64,000 nt of DNA from Pseudobdellovibrionaceae bacterium (lineage in GTDB: Bacteria; Bdellovibrionota; Bdellovibrionia; Bdellovibrionales; UBA1609): assembly GCA_023898385.1 (NCBI GenBank), contig CP060220.1:2666001-2730000 (forward strand), written 5' to 3'. This document shows, piece after piece, positions 51,153 to 59,929 of the stretch (within the stretch, counting starts at the first letter, position 1; each line of letters opens with the position of its first letter). A program made the position numbers and the translations under genes. The notes beneath the pieces are model-generated. The model saw nothing but the letters and a program-made list of their open reading frames with translations. It was not told the DNA's origin and did no database searches.

Positions 51153-52448
51153 ATGCAATTGGTGAACTTTAGAGAAGCTAAATATCAACAAGCCGAACAG
51201 CAAGGGTGGCCTGGGCGAAAAGACGAGCAGTGGAAATACACTAATCTTAAGGGCCTACAGTCAGTGGATTTGAATTATCGTCTCAGTCCACCGGAAAAGT
51301 CAGACATAGAAGCTGTCCGAAAGCATGTTCAAGGCATGCGGCTCAAAGATGCCAACGCTGTGGTTTTTGTTAACGGAAAGTATGTGAGTGAGTTGAGTGC
51401 GCGATCGTCCAATGAACTTGAGATCTCAACATATCAGTCTTGGCTGGAAAATAAAAAAAATGAGCCGCGATTTATTCAGATTCAGTCCAAATTTGACAGA
51501 GTTAGCTTTAGAGAAAAACACCACAACATGTTTGTGGACTTAAACGCGGCGACTTTTCAAGACGGCGTAATGATTGAGGTGCGGCCCCATAAAGTAGTGA
51601 AAGGCCTCATCCAAGTGATGCATTTTTTCACGGGTTCATTGTCATCGGGAGTTGGCAGCCTGCGAACGATTGTTCCACGCCACACTTATCTTCTCGGCCG
51701 AGGCTCACAAGCGTGTGTAATGGAGCAATACTATTCTGTGGCCGAAGCCCCCTACTTTACCAATGCCGTGAGCGATATGGTGTTAGAAAGCGGATCTTCA
51801 TTAGAATTTGTGAAGGCCCAACACAACAGTGTAAATAGTTACCATATTCATCAAGTCAGAGCCTTTTTGGGTCGGGACAGCCAGTTATATTCTTACGAAT
51901 TGACTCTCCAAGGGGGAGTGACGCGAAATAATTTAAACGTGGCTTTAACAGAAGAAGGGGCCGGTGCCATGGTGAATGGTCTGTTTTTGGCCAAAGGCTC
52001 TGAACATGTAGACAACCATACGCTCTTGCATCACGACTGTGGCCACACTTCAAGTCACCAATTGTATAAGGGCGTTCTTTCTGGCACTTCTCGGGGCGTT
52101 TTCAATGGCAAAATTTTAATATCAGAAAATGCGCAAAAGGTGGATTCAAGTCAGTTGAGTAAAAATTTGTTGTTAAGTGGCGACGCCGAGATTGATGCAA
52201 AGCCAGAGTTAGAAGTATACGCCGATGACGTTAAAGCCAATCACGGCGCTACGGTGGGACAAATTGATGCCGAGCAATTGTTTTATTTAATGAGTCGCGG
52301 AATATCAAAACCAAATGCAATGACCATGTTAATGGAGGGGTTTGTCAAAGAATCAACGTCAAACCTGCAGACGACGTCTTTAAGAAAATTGGTAGACCAA
52401 TTTGTCAAAAAAGGCTTTCAACAATTTACAGTGGGGACGACGGACTAA
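51153..52448 (+). CDS. sufD: SufD, Fe-S assembly partner of SufB
   Basis: The frame extends to a TTG at 51105 inside sufC, but the ATG at 51153 just after the sufC stop is more likely. The ~431-residue product has the WPGRKDEQWKYTNL start and the C-terminal SufBD core (HSYHIHQ-type segment NSYHIHQVRA, LLHHDCGHTSSHQLYKG, QKVDSSQLSKNLLLS, YADDVKANHGATVGQID). Its stop overlaps sufS (TAATG). Confidence 0.95.
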   Translation: MQLVNFREAKYQQAEQQGWPGRKDEQWKYTNLKGLQSVDLNYRLSPPEKSDIEAVRKHVQGMRLKDANAVVFVNGKYVSELSARSSNELEISTYQSWLENKKNEPRFIQIQSKFDRVSFREKHHNMFVDLNAATFQDGVMIEVRPHKVVKGLIQVMHFFTGSLSSGVGSLRTIVPRHTYLLGRGSQACVMEQYYSVAEAPYFTNAVSDMVLESGSSLEFVKAQHNSVNSYHIHQVRAFLGRDSQLYSYELTLQGGVTRNNLNVALTEEGAGAMVNGLFLAKGSEHVDNHTLLHHDCGHTSSHQLYKGVLSGTSRGVFNGKILISENAQKVDSSQLSKNLLLSGDAEIDAKPELEVYADDVKANHGATVGQIDAEQLFYLMSRGISKPNAMTMLMEGFVKESTSNLQTTSLRKLVDQFVKKGFQQFTVGTTD

Positions 52449-53671
52449 TGGAAGACGCTACGACCATGTCGCAGATTAAAGAGATGTTCCCATTGGCTGT
52501 TCATGAGGTGAACGGGCAGCCGCTTGTTTACCTTGACAGTGCGGCAACCACCTTGAAGCCTGAAGTTGTCATAGATCGCATGGAGCAATTTTATCGTTAC
52601 CAAACGGCCAATGTACATAGAGGCGCCCATTTTCTAAGTGATCGTGCCACAGAAATGTTTGAACAAGCTCGAAGTGCCATAGCGTCGTTTATTAATGCCA
52701 ATTCATCGTCTGAGATCGTGTTCACTCGAGGAACAACAGAATCGATTAATTTGGTAGCCCAATCTTTTGGTCGGTCTCAGCTCAAGCCGGGTGACGAGAT
52801 TATTCTCACCGAAATGGAGCACCATTCTAATATTGTGCCCTGGCAGTTAGTGGCAGAGGCTACTGGGGCGGTCATTAAAGTGATTCCTGTTGATGACAGC
52901 GGCGACTTGGTTTTGACGGAGTACGAAAAGCTTTTGTCGCGTCGGACGAAAATAGTATCAGTTGTGGTGTGTTCAAACAGCTTGGGCACTGTGAACCCAG
53001 TAAAGGCTATTATCGAGAAGGCCAAGACCGTGAACGCCACAGTCGTCTTAGATGCAGCCCAATCGATTTCTGCGTTGCCCACAGATGTGCAAGATCTAGA
53101 TTGTGATTTTCTCGCCTTTTCAGGACACAAAATATTTGGTCCCTATGGCATTGGCGTGTTGTATGGCAAAGAGGAACTATTGAATCGCATGCCTCCCTAT
53201 CAGGGTGGCGGTTCTATGATCGACACGGTGTCTTTTAAAAAGACGACATTTTTACAGGCGCCAACACGATTTGAGGCGGGAACTCCCAATATTTCAGGGG
53301 CCATCGGTTTGGGTACAGCCATTGAGTTTGTGAACTCAATAGGTCTTGGGCGAATTAAACAGCATGAAGAGGCCCTTCTCAGTTATGCTACAAAAAGAGT
53401 TTCAGAGATCCCAGGATTGTCTGTTATCGGGACGTCGCCATCAAAAGCAAATATACTGTCGTTTCTAATCGATGAAATACATCCTGCAGATGTGGCAAGT
53501 CTTCTGGACCAGCAGGGTGTGGCCGTTCGTTCTGGCCACCATTGCTGTCAGCCTTTGATGGAGAGGTTTAAAATTCGTGGGACCTTGCGGGCTTCATTTT
53601 CGGTGTATAACAACGCTTCTGATGTGGATGTTTTAGTGGCGGCACTGAAAAAGGCAAAGGAGTTTTTCTAG
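52448..53671 (+). CDS. sufS: SufS, cysteine desulfurase
   Basis: The 407-residue PLP enzyme has YLDSAATTLKP, HRGAHFLSDRAT, TEMEHHSN, the PLP Lys in FSGHKIFGPYGIGVLYG and the persulfide Cys region RSGHHCCQPLM. It takes sulfur from cysteine for the SufBCD scaffold. No SufE or SufU transfer protein is encoded next to it. It is one codon before the nfu-like gene. Confidence 0.96.
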   Translation: MEDATTMSQIKEMFPLAVHEVNGQPLVYLDSAATTLKPEVVIDRMEQFYRYQTANVHRGAHFLSDRATEMFEQARSAIASFINANSSSEIVFTRGTTESINLVAQSFGRSQLKPGDEIILTEMEHHSNIVPWQLVAEATGAVIKVIPVDDSGDLVLTEYEKLLSRRTKIVSVVVCSNSLGTVNPVKAIIEKAKTVNATVVLDAAQSISALPTDVQDLDCDFLAFSGHKIFGPYGIGVLYGKEELLNRMPPYQGGGSMIDTVSFKKTTFLQAPTRFEAGTPNISGAIGLGTAIEFVNSIGLGRIKQHEEALLSYATKRVSEIPGLSVIGTSPSKANILSFLIDEIHPADVASLLDQQGVAVRSGHHCCQPLMERFKIRGTLRASFSVYNNASDVDVLVAALKKAKEFF

Positions 53672-54265
53672 ATGAAAGCAGTGAAGTTAACTCCAGATGA
53701 AGTTTTGATTCGTGCACAAGACACTCCAAATCCTTATGCCCTTAAGTTTGTGGTGAACTTTCCTCTAAAAACAGAGGGCAAGGCCACGTTTGTTTCTGTT
53801 TCTGAATGTGGCGATCTACCATTAGTGAGTTCGTTGTTCTCTATTCCAGGCGTGGTGCAGGTGTACCTGTTCGAAAACACATTGACGATCACGCATAGTG
53901 GAGAGCTTGACTCTGAATTAGTAAAAGATCACGTGGGCTCCGTATTGAGAAGTCGCGTGGGGGTTCACGATCCCGATTTTACGAGTCCCGATGAAAAGAT
54001 TGCTGCTCCTATTCAACGCGATTACTCAGATCTTCCTGAGGAGAGGCGAATGATAGAAGAAATTCTTGATCGTACCATTCGCCCAGGTCTACAGGCCGAC
54101 GGTGGAGATCTTGAAATTGTGAGTTTTGAAGATGACGAGCTGAAGATTCTTTATCAAGGTGCGTGCGGAGGGTGTCCTAGCGCGATGTCAGGCACTTTAG
54201 AAGCCATTCAAAATATACTACGTCATGAGATGGGAAATGACGCAATTAAGGTCGTCCCTATATAG
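53672..54265 (+). CDS. Nfu-type Fe-S carrier (N domain plus NifU C domain)
   Basis: The 197-residue product has an Nfu N-terminal domain (VLIRAQDTPNPYALKFVVNFPL, ~10-95) and a NifU-like C-terminal domain with LQADGGDLEIVSFEDDELKI and the CxxC pair in GACGGCPSAM. It moves clusters from SufBCD to target proteins. It ends the suf operon, immediately after sufS. Confidence 0.93.
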   Translation: MKAVKLTPDEVLIRAQDTPNPYALKFVVNFPLKTEGKATFVSVSECGDLPLVSSLFSIPGVVQVYLFENTLTITHSGELDSELVKDHVGSVLRSRVGVHDPDFTSPDEKIAAPIQRDYSDLPEERRMIEEILDRTIRPGLQADGGDLEIVSFEDDELKILYQGACGGCPSAMSGTLEAIQNILRHEMGNDAIKVVPI

Positions 54266-54276
54266 AGAGCAAAACC

Positions 54277-54849
54277 TCACTTTGATTTTTCGAAAAGTTC
54301 AGCTTTTTGTTGGTTAATCTCTTCTTGGTCTCGAGTGTTAAACTGGGCAGATTGCCCCATGGTGATTTTGCCGATGTTGGCGGTCGCTTTGAGATGAATC
54401 TGAAAGTTTTCATCTTCATGGCTGACCACGGTAATTTCTAACTTTTCTGCTAAGCCTGACTTTAGATTTTTAAGGTCGACTTTGGAATCGCCAGCTGTGA
54501 GAGTGGCCCCCTTTGGCAACACCCACCGAACCTGAACATTCTGCAAATCTTGATGAGGTAGCACGGTGCCTGAAAGGTGAATCGCATCAGCCGTTTGGTC
54601 CATCTTTTCTATGGATAAGCTCAATGGCGCGTGAAGTTTGCTGGTGTGAGAAGTGCCTAAGTGCGAGGACTGAAGGATTTTGTCTTTTCCAGAAACATTT
54701 TTTGTAAATGAAAATTGCGGGAAGCCACCTTTAGTGGACAACCCGAATAGCAGTGCGCTTACGCCTAGGGCTCCCAACGACAACATGGTTTTTGAACGTA
54801 AACGGAGCTTCACATAGAGAATGTGCCTTAAGGGAGACTTGTTGGACAT
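54277..54849 (-). CDS. Anchored protein of unknown function after the metalloprotease gene
   Basis: The 190-residue product has one N-terminal membrane segment (~22-38) and a mostly beta-rich hydrophilic remainder. No Cys clusters or known motif are seen. It overlaps the end of the metalloprotease gene by 22 bp, so both are one unit. It is convergent with the nfu gene. A protease partner or inhibitor is possible but not shown. Confidence 0.7.
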   Translation of the reverse strand: MSNKSPLRHILYVKLRLRSKTMLSLGALGVSALLFGLSTKGGFPQFSFTKNVSGKDKILQSSHLGTSHTSKLHAPLSLSIEKMDQTADAIHLSGTVLPHQDLQNVQVRWVLPKGATLTAGDSKVDLKNLKSGLAEKLEITVVSHEDENFQIHLKATANIGKITMGQSAQFNTRDQEEINQQKAELFEKSK

Positions 54850-56690
54850 AAGGTCACTCCATTTAGTGTGAGATCATAGTTGGTGGTGTCACCAGCCGGG
54901 ATGTATTGCCCTGTGCATATGCTGCCGAGGCAACCAGACTCGGTATTGGTTCCCGTGTAGACTTTTACATTGATCAAATAGTTGCCCGCGGTCAGGCCCT
55001 CAATGCTCACGGTTTCTGTCTCCGCGGTAGAGGTATTGTTGTCAAAGTACTCTTGGCTACTTGCCGCCATGGTGGCGCTGTCACCATAGGTGTAGTCTTC
55101 TTTGTAAATATACAGATCGAGATCAGACTCTTGCCCGCTAGGTGTTTGATAAGAGAGCACGAGATTTACGGCGCCGCCAGGGTGTTTGTAATGAAAAAAA
55201 TCATTGTTTCTCAACAAATCTGATGTGGCATAGGTCCCGTTGTCGCCGGGATCTTCCATGGGGTTTATCGTAAAGTTTTGTGGTCCACAGGCCCCATTGC
55301 GTGTGACATAGTTGGCGTATTCCAATCGATCTGTGCCGTGATGGTGTGATGTCCGGGTGGCACTCCAATCGGTGTGGCTCGGTAGTCGATTTATTTGTGC
55401 ATAATGAATAAGTCCAATGGATCGAAACGCGACATCAGGATCAAGTAGCCCTTCGTTCCATCTTAGTATCGCCCACAGTTCAGCAAAGGCCGCGTTTGTG
55501 GAATCGCCATCGGAGTCATTTCCCCTCACGCCGCCGTCATCGTCAAAGAGGTCCCAAAGAAAGCGGGTGATGGCAAACTCACGAAAATGGCCTTCGTAGG
55601 TCTCTGAAGGCACATCACAACCGGGCGTGTATGGCTCCGAGGCGCATTGGGGGTCAGCATCTTCAAGGGGAATTTTAAAAATATAGTTTGTATCACCATC
55701 AATATTGCCCTCTGTATCAATGTAGTAGGGTGAATTCAGTACAGCGGCTTGAAAGAAATTTCCCCAGCCCTCGCCCCAAGCCAAACGGGGATCAATTTGT
55801 TTGTTTCCTGAGTGGGGGCCACCAGGCGAGTCCGTGTCTGTCATCACGTCTTCTATAAAGTGACCGTATTCATGAATAATAACTGAGTTGTCAAAGTGGT
55901 CTGTATCGGCTTCGTTCACGTTGCCATTTAAGCCACCCAAAATAAACAGACAGGATTGGCCCGGCATATAGAAACTCACCGGACCTTGATTTACGTAGGA
56001 CCCTGGATTGAAGCCTTTTTCCCAGTAAACATCCACATTCGGTGCCACTGTGAAATTCGGGCATGAAGCAAATCCACAATTGCCCACTTCGGTTCTTAAA
56101 AATTCGTTGGCAGCCACTATTTGATCAAAAATATTAAATGCGCCCCCCTCAAGGTTTTCAGTGGCAGGAGCCACTAGGGGATCCAAGGCCTGTGATTGAT
56201 TGGGGGTAAACGATTTTGAAATAGAGTAAGCTTGCTTTTGTTCAGGTCGGTTAAATACTTGAGCATTTACCTTTTCGTTTTTTCCTCGGGACTTCACGCT
56301 GACCGTATAGGTGTGGGAGCCTTGGGGAACGATAACAGCAAAATTTCCGGCGCTATCCGTTTGACCACATTGAACGGTGTCACCAAGACCATCTACTACT
56401 GTCACCTCAGCAAATCGAATGGGCCGAGGAAGCCCGGGAGCCCCCAGTCCATTGGCATCCAATTCGCGAGCTTCATAAAGTGCAGATCCAGAAATAGTAA
56501 CCCCACTGGCGTAAGATCTCACTGTGTCACAGTAGGCCACTGGCGTGGGGCCGGAATTGCAAAGCAGTCCACTGCGCCCCACAAGGGATGAGCCCGATCG
56601 GCGGGCACACCCGATGGATGTCAAAACGCTGAAAATAAAAATTAAAAAAAGAGGTGATTTTCCACACCGATTGATAACTCGAAGAGCCAT
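54828..56690 (-). CDS. Lipoprotein zinc metalloprotease-like protein
   Basis: The 620-residue product has a lipobox SIGC (Cys28). Residues ~65-135 resemble a CarbD regulatory-like fold. HEYGH (273-277) with a downstream Glu307 in WGEGWGNF gives a HEXXH...E zinc site. The last ~150 residues are beta-rich, with a GLTAGNYLINVKV segment typical of pre-peptidase C-type domains. It should be an anchored protease facing the periplasm or outside. Its target is unknown; surface proteases suit a predator. Confidence 0.85.
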   Translation of the reverse strand: MALRVINRCGKSPLFLIFIFSVLTSIGCARRSGSSLVGRSGLLCNSGPTPVAYCDTVRSYASGVTISGSALYEARELDANGLGAPGLPRPIRFAEVTVVDGLGDTVQCGQTDSAGNFAVIVPQGSHTYTVSVKSRGKNEKVNAQVFNRPEQKQAYSISKSFTPNQSQALDPLVAPATENLEGGAFNIFDQIVAANEFLRTEVGNCGFASCPNFTVAPNVDVYWEKGFNPGSYVNQGPVSFYMPGQSCLFILGGLNGNVNEADTDHFDNSVIIHEYGHFIEDVMTDTDSPGGPHSGNKQIDPRLAWGEGWGNFFQAAVLNSPYYIDTEGNIDGDTNYIFKIPLEDADPQCASEPYTPGCDVPSETYEGHFREFAITRFLWDLFDDDGGVRGNDSDGDSTNAAFAELWAILRWNEGLLDPDVAFRSIGLIHYAQINRLPSHTDWSATRTSHHHGTDRLEYANYVTRNGACGPQNFTINPMEDPGDNGTYATSDLLRNNDFFHYKHPGGAVNLVLSYQTPSGQESDLDLYIYKEDYTYGDSATMAASSQEYFDNNTSTAETETVSIEGLTAGNYLINVKVYTGTNTESGCLGSICTGQYIPAGDTTNYDLTLNGVTLCPTSLP

Positions 56691-56857
56691 ACTAACGTAT
56701 CGGAAAAATGGCTAAAAAATTGAGTGAATAGTGCAGGCCAAACAAAAAACTTTAGACCGTCTCAAAATGAGGCATTAATTCACGAGAATTTATTTGGAAT
56801 TTCTTTAATTTCAGGTGTTTAATAGCTCAGAGGTTTCCAAATTTAGGAGAAATTTTC

Positions 56858-57121
56858 TTGGTCGAAAAGGGCTTCAATTCAGACATCACCGTTTACGGTA
56901 CCAGTTTTCATGTCCAAACAGAGGATTGGGGTAGAGAAAATCCCTTTTTGGTGAGTCGAATTTTCAGAAATGGTGCAGTACTAAAAAGCATAAAAACTTC
57001 CTACACTGATGTGCTTCCAAGGGGAGTCACATCGCCCCCACAGGCTATTCGTCTAGCTATGAAGGTTCAGCATGAGTCAATTCTAGACCTTTTGGTTTCT
57101 GGTCAACTCATCACTGACTAG
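56858..57121 (+). CDS. Small conserved protein upstream of ftsE, function unknown
   Basis: A TTG start follows AGGAG. The 87-residue product has no signal or membrane segment. It reads like a conserved protein: VYGTSFHVQTEDWGRENPF, SRIFRNGAVLKSIKTSY and AMKVQHESILDLLVSG. I believe related small proteins occur in delta-proteobacteria and Bdellovibrionota, but I cannot check this. It is 13 bp before ftsE and probably belongs to that operon. Confidence 0.75.
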   Translation: MVEKGFNSDITVYGTSFHVQTEDWGRENPFLVSRIFRNGAVLKSIKTSYTDVLPRGVTSPPQAIRLAMKVQHESILDLLVSGQLITD

Positions 57122-57134
57122 CTAGAATAAAATA

Positions 57135-57794
57135 ATGATTGAATTTGCACATGCTTACAAGACATACCCAGGGCCCACGCATGCCCTAAGAGACGTTAAT
57201 TTGACCATTGGAAAAGGCGAGTTCGCTTTCCTCATCGGCCCAAGTGGGGCAGGTAAAACCACCTTATTTAGGTTGATATCGGCGTTTGACCGAGTCACTT
57301 CAGGACAAATTAAAGTGGCGGGATATGATCTGCAAGCCATGACGGGCCAGCAGGTTCCGTTTTTTCGTCGGCGAATAGGCGTGGTTTATCAAGATTTCAG
57401 ATTGTTAAAAGATAGAACCATACTCGAGAATGTGGCTCTGCCTTTAGAAATTCGTGGAGACAAGCGCAGTTACATCGAGCCACGCGCCACAGATATCATT
57501 GAACAAGTGGGATTGTATCACAAACGAAATTCTCTACCCGACCAACTCTCCGGTGGAGAGCAGCAGCGAGTGGCCATTGCGCGAGCACTGGTACACCAGC
57601 CCGGCGTGTTGATTGCGGATGAGCCAACAGGAAACTTAGACCCTGATTTGAGTCAAGATATCATCAACCTCCTAGACAAAGTGAATGCCCAGGGCACCAC
57701 TGTTTTTGTGGCGACTCACGATCACAGCCTTGTAGAAAAATTAAAAAGGCGAACCATTGAAATTAGAGATGGTCGAATAGTGAGGGACAACTAA
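57135..57794 (+). CDS. ftsE: FtsE, cell-division ABC ATPase
   Basis: The 219-residue product has Walker A GPSGAGKTT, LSGGEQQRVAIA, Walker B VLIADEPTGNLD and switch His (VATHDHSLV), which is the FtsE pattern. With FtsX it signals through EnvC-like proteins to amidases at the division site. It abuts ftsX directly. Confidence 0.96.
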   Translation: MIEFAHAYKTYPGPTHALRDVNLTIGKGEFAFLIGPSGAGKTTLFRLISAFDRVTSGQIKVAGYDLQAMTGQQVPFFRRRIGVVYQDFRLLKDRTILENVALPLEIRGDKRSYIEPRATDIIEQVGLYHKRNSLPDQLSGGEQQRVAIARALVHQPGVLIADEPTGNLDPDLSQDIINLLDKVNAQGTTVFVATHDHSLVEKLKRRTIEIRDGRIVRDN

Positions 57795-58736
57795 ATGCGC
57801 GGGCCAATCACAAAAAGTTTTATTAGATCATGGAGCCAACATTTAGGGATGCAGCTAGCCACATTGACTGTGCTCGCAGCGACCTACACTGTTTTCACGT
57901 TGGCCTTGTTGGCCCACCAAAATGTATCAGGCATTCTCAATCAGTGGGGTGACTCGGTGAAAATGTCTGTCTATCTTGATGACGAGCTGGAGCTGGATCA
58001 GGTGGAGACCATTAAAAAAGCCATTGAAAACATTGGTAGCTTTAATGCCATTGACTTCATTTCAAAAGAAAAAGCTGCTGAAAGTTTTATGCAGCAGATG
58101 GCTTCTTATGCTCCGGGTTTTCTTTCTGATCTTGAGGGTGAGAATCCGTTGCCAATGAGTTTTGAACTCAGTCTAGGCAAAGACCTGGTGGGTCCTCTGG
58201 GTACATCAAAATTAGAAAAATCTGCTGAAGCGCTCCGAAAAATTGAGGGGGTCGAGGAAATCTCCTATGGCCAAGGATGGATAGAGAACTATTCAAGCCT
58301 GGTAAATAGCTTTAGTACGACAAGTTGGGTTTTGGTGGCGCTGTTGTTGGCGGGAAGTCTACTTGTCGTCGGTAATTCTATCCGTAACTCTATTAATCAA
58401 CGTCGCCAAGAAATTGAAATTCTTGAGTTAATAGGCGCGACCTCCTCCTACATTCGTATCCCCTACTTATTTGAGGGCATGATGATGGGTTTGATTGCAT
58501 CTGTATTTGCGATTGTGGTGAGCTATATGTTGTTTTCTTGGCAAAGCGAAATGTTTAATGCTCAGTTAGGATTTCTGCGGGTAGGCACTTCTCTTCACTT
58601 TTTGCAGCCGAGTCGCATACTGGCTATTTTGATTTTTGGATCAGGGTCTGGCCTCGTCGGAGCTCTGTTGTGTCTGAGAAAACTCAGCAGTGGATGGGCG
58701 GCCGCCGAGGCACTGTCAGATCGAAGGGATCGCTAG
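57795..58736 (+). CDS. ftsX: FtsX, cell-division ABC permease
   Basis: The 313-residue product has four membrane helices with a large outer loop after the first (~45-170) and the family segment NQRRQEIEILELIGATSSYIR. It relays the FtsE ATPase cycle across the membrane. It begins at the codon after the ftsE stop and its own stop overlaps the EnvC-like start (TAGTG). Confidence 0.95.
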   Translation: MRGPITKSFIRSWSQHLGMQLATLTVLAATYTVFTLALLAHQNVSGILNQWGDSVKMSVYLDDELELDQVETIKKAIENIGSFNAIDFISKEKAAESFMQQMASYAPGFLSDLEGENPLPMSFELSLGKDLVGPLGTSKLEKSAEALRKIEGVEEISYGQGWIENYSSLVNSFSTTSWVLVALLLAGSLLVVGNSIRNSINQRRQEIEILELIGATSSYIRIPYLFEGMMMGLIASVFAIVVSYMLFSWQSEMFNAQLGFLRVGTSLHFLQPSRILAILIFGSGSGLVGALLCLRKLSSGWAAAEALSDRRDR

Positions 58737-59929
58737 TGGATTTAAGAAAGGTCGCTAGTATAGCTAAAGAGACATTTAGGGTGAGCTTAGTGGCGCTGGC
58801 TATTTCTGTACCTACGCATTCCATGGCGATGCCTTCAAAGGCAGACGAACTGACCAGAGAATTTGAAAAAATTAAAGACAACACACTTGCCGCAGATCGA
58901 GCCACGCGAATGGCTATGGGGTCACTGTATCAGTTAAATAAAAATCTAAAAAAAATGTCGCAGCAACGATCAAAGCTAGTAAACAAAATGTTGGCCGCAG
59001 AGGCAGATGTTAAAGGAGTGGCGAAACAGGTTGTGGAGCTAGAAGATTCATTGAAGGCCCAAAAACGCCTTCTTAGAACTCGCATGCGAGCCCTGTACAC
59101 ATTAAGCGGAGATGCGACTTTAAGGGTTATTTTCTCGGCAGTGTCTCGCCATGATTTTGATAGAAATTTAAATTTTTTAAAGCGAGTGGCTGATAGAGAT
59201 TATCAAATAATATTGCGATATCGCGAGACATTGGACTCTCTAGAAAACGAAAAGAAACGCTTACGATCTGAAGTTATAAAGTTGGCAAGTATTAGAAAGC
59301 GTTTCAAGAAACAAGAGCAATTGATTACGGTCAGGCAAGATGAAAAACTGCGTATCATTGAGAAGTTAAGGTCGCAAAAATCAGAAAACCTAGTGCGTTT
59401 AAAAACTCTGCGGAAACAGGCTAAAAATGTAAAATCAAAAGTCGACAGTCCCTTTGAAGATGGTGAACGACTTCAATTGGATGTGGCTTTTTTTGAAGAA
59501 AAAGGCAAACTTGCACCTCCGATTCAAGGTGGAATAGCTCAAGGTTTTGGTCTCATTTATCACAATACTTATAGATACCGGTTAAACTACAAAGGTGTGT
59601 TTATTAATGCACCTGAAGGTGCAAAAATACAGGCTGTATTTGAAGGCACGGTGGCTTTTGTGGGCGAGTTGCCGGGCTACGGATCTACGGTCGTGGTGGA
59701 TCATGGCGATAACTACTACACCGTTTACACGCACCTAAAGGAAGCTGAAGTGCGGCCGGGGCAGCAGCTTGCTAATTTTGCTGTGATTGGCAAAGTAGGT
59801 TTGGGTGATTCTCGTTTTGGCGCAGGAATACATTTTGAAGTAAGACATTTCAGCGATGCACTAGACCCACAGCAATGGCTGCGGGGACCAACGAAGGTGA
59901 CGCAGAATCAATATGGGAGTGTGCAATGA
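58736..59929 (+). CDS. envC: EnvC-like murein hydrolase activator (coiled coil plus LytM/M23)
   Basis: The GTG at 58736 overlaps the ftsX stop and has AGGGA upstream, so it is preferred to a longer frame. The 397-residue product has a signal peptide, a long coiled coil (~35-240), and a C-terminal M23/LytM domain (VAFVGELPGYGSTVVVDHGD; THLKEAEVRPGQ; GIHFEVRH). EnvC-type proteins bind FtsX and turn on amidases. The M23 zinc ligands look incomplete, as in non-catalytic EnvC. Confidence 0.92.
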   Translation: MDLRKVASIAKETFRVSLVALAISVPTHSMAMPSKADELTREFEKIKDNTLAADRATRMAMGSLYQLNKNLKKMSQQRSKLVNKMLAAEADVKGVAKQVVELEDSLKAQKRLLRTRMRALYTLSGDATLRVIFSAVSRHDFDRNLNFLKRVADRDYQIILRYRETLDSLENEKKRLRSEVIKLASIRKRFKKQEQLITVRQDEKLRIIEKLRSQKSENLVRLKTLRKQAKNVKSKVDSPFEDGERLQLDVAFFEEKGKLAPPIQGGIAQGFGLIYHNTYRYRLNYKGVFINAPEGAKIQAVFEGTVAFVGELPGYGSTVVVDHGDNYYTVYTHLKEAEVRPGQQLANFAVIGKVGLGDSRFGAGIHFEVRHFSDALDPQQWLRGPTKVTQNQYGSVQ

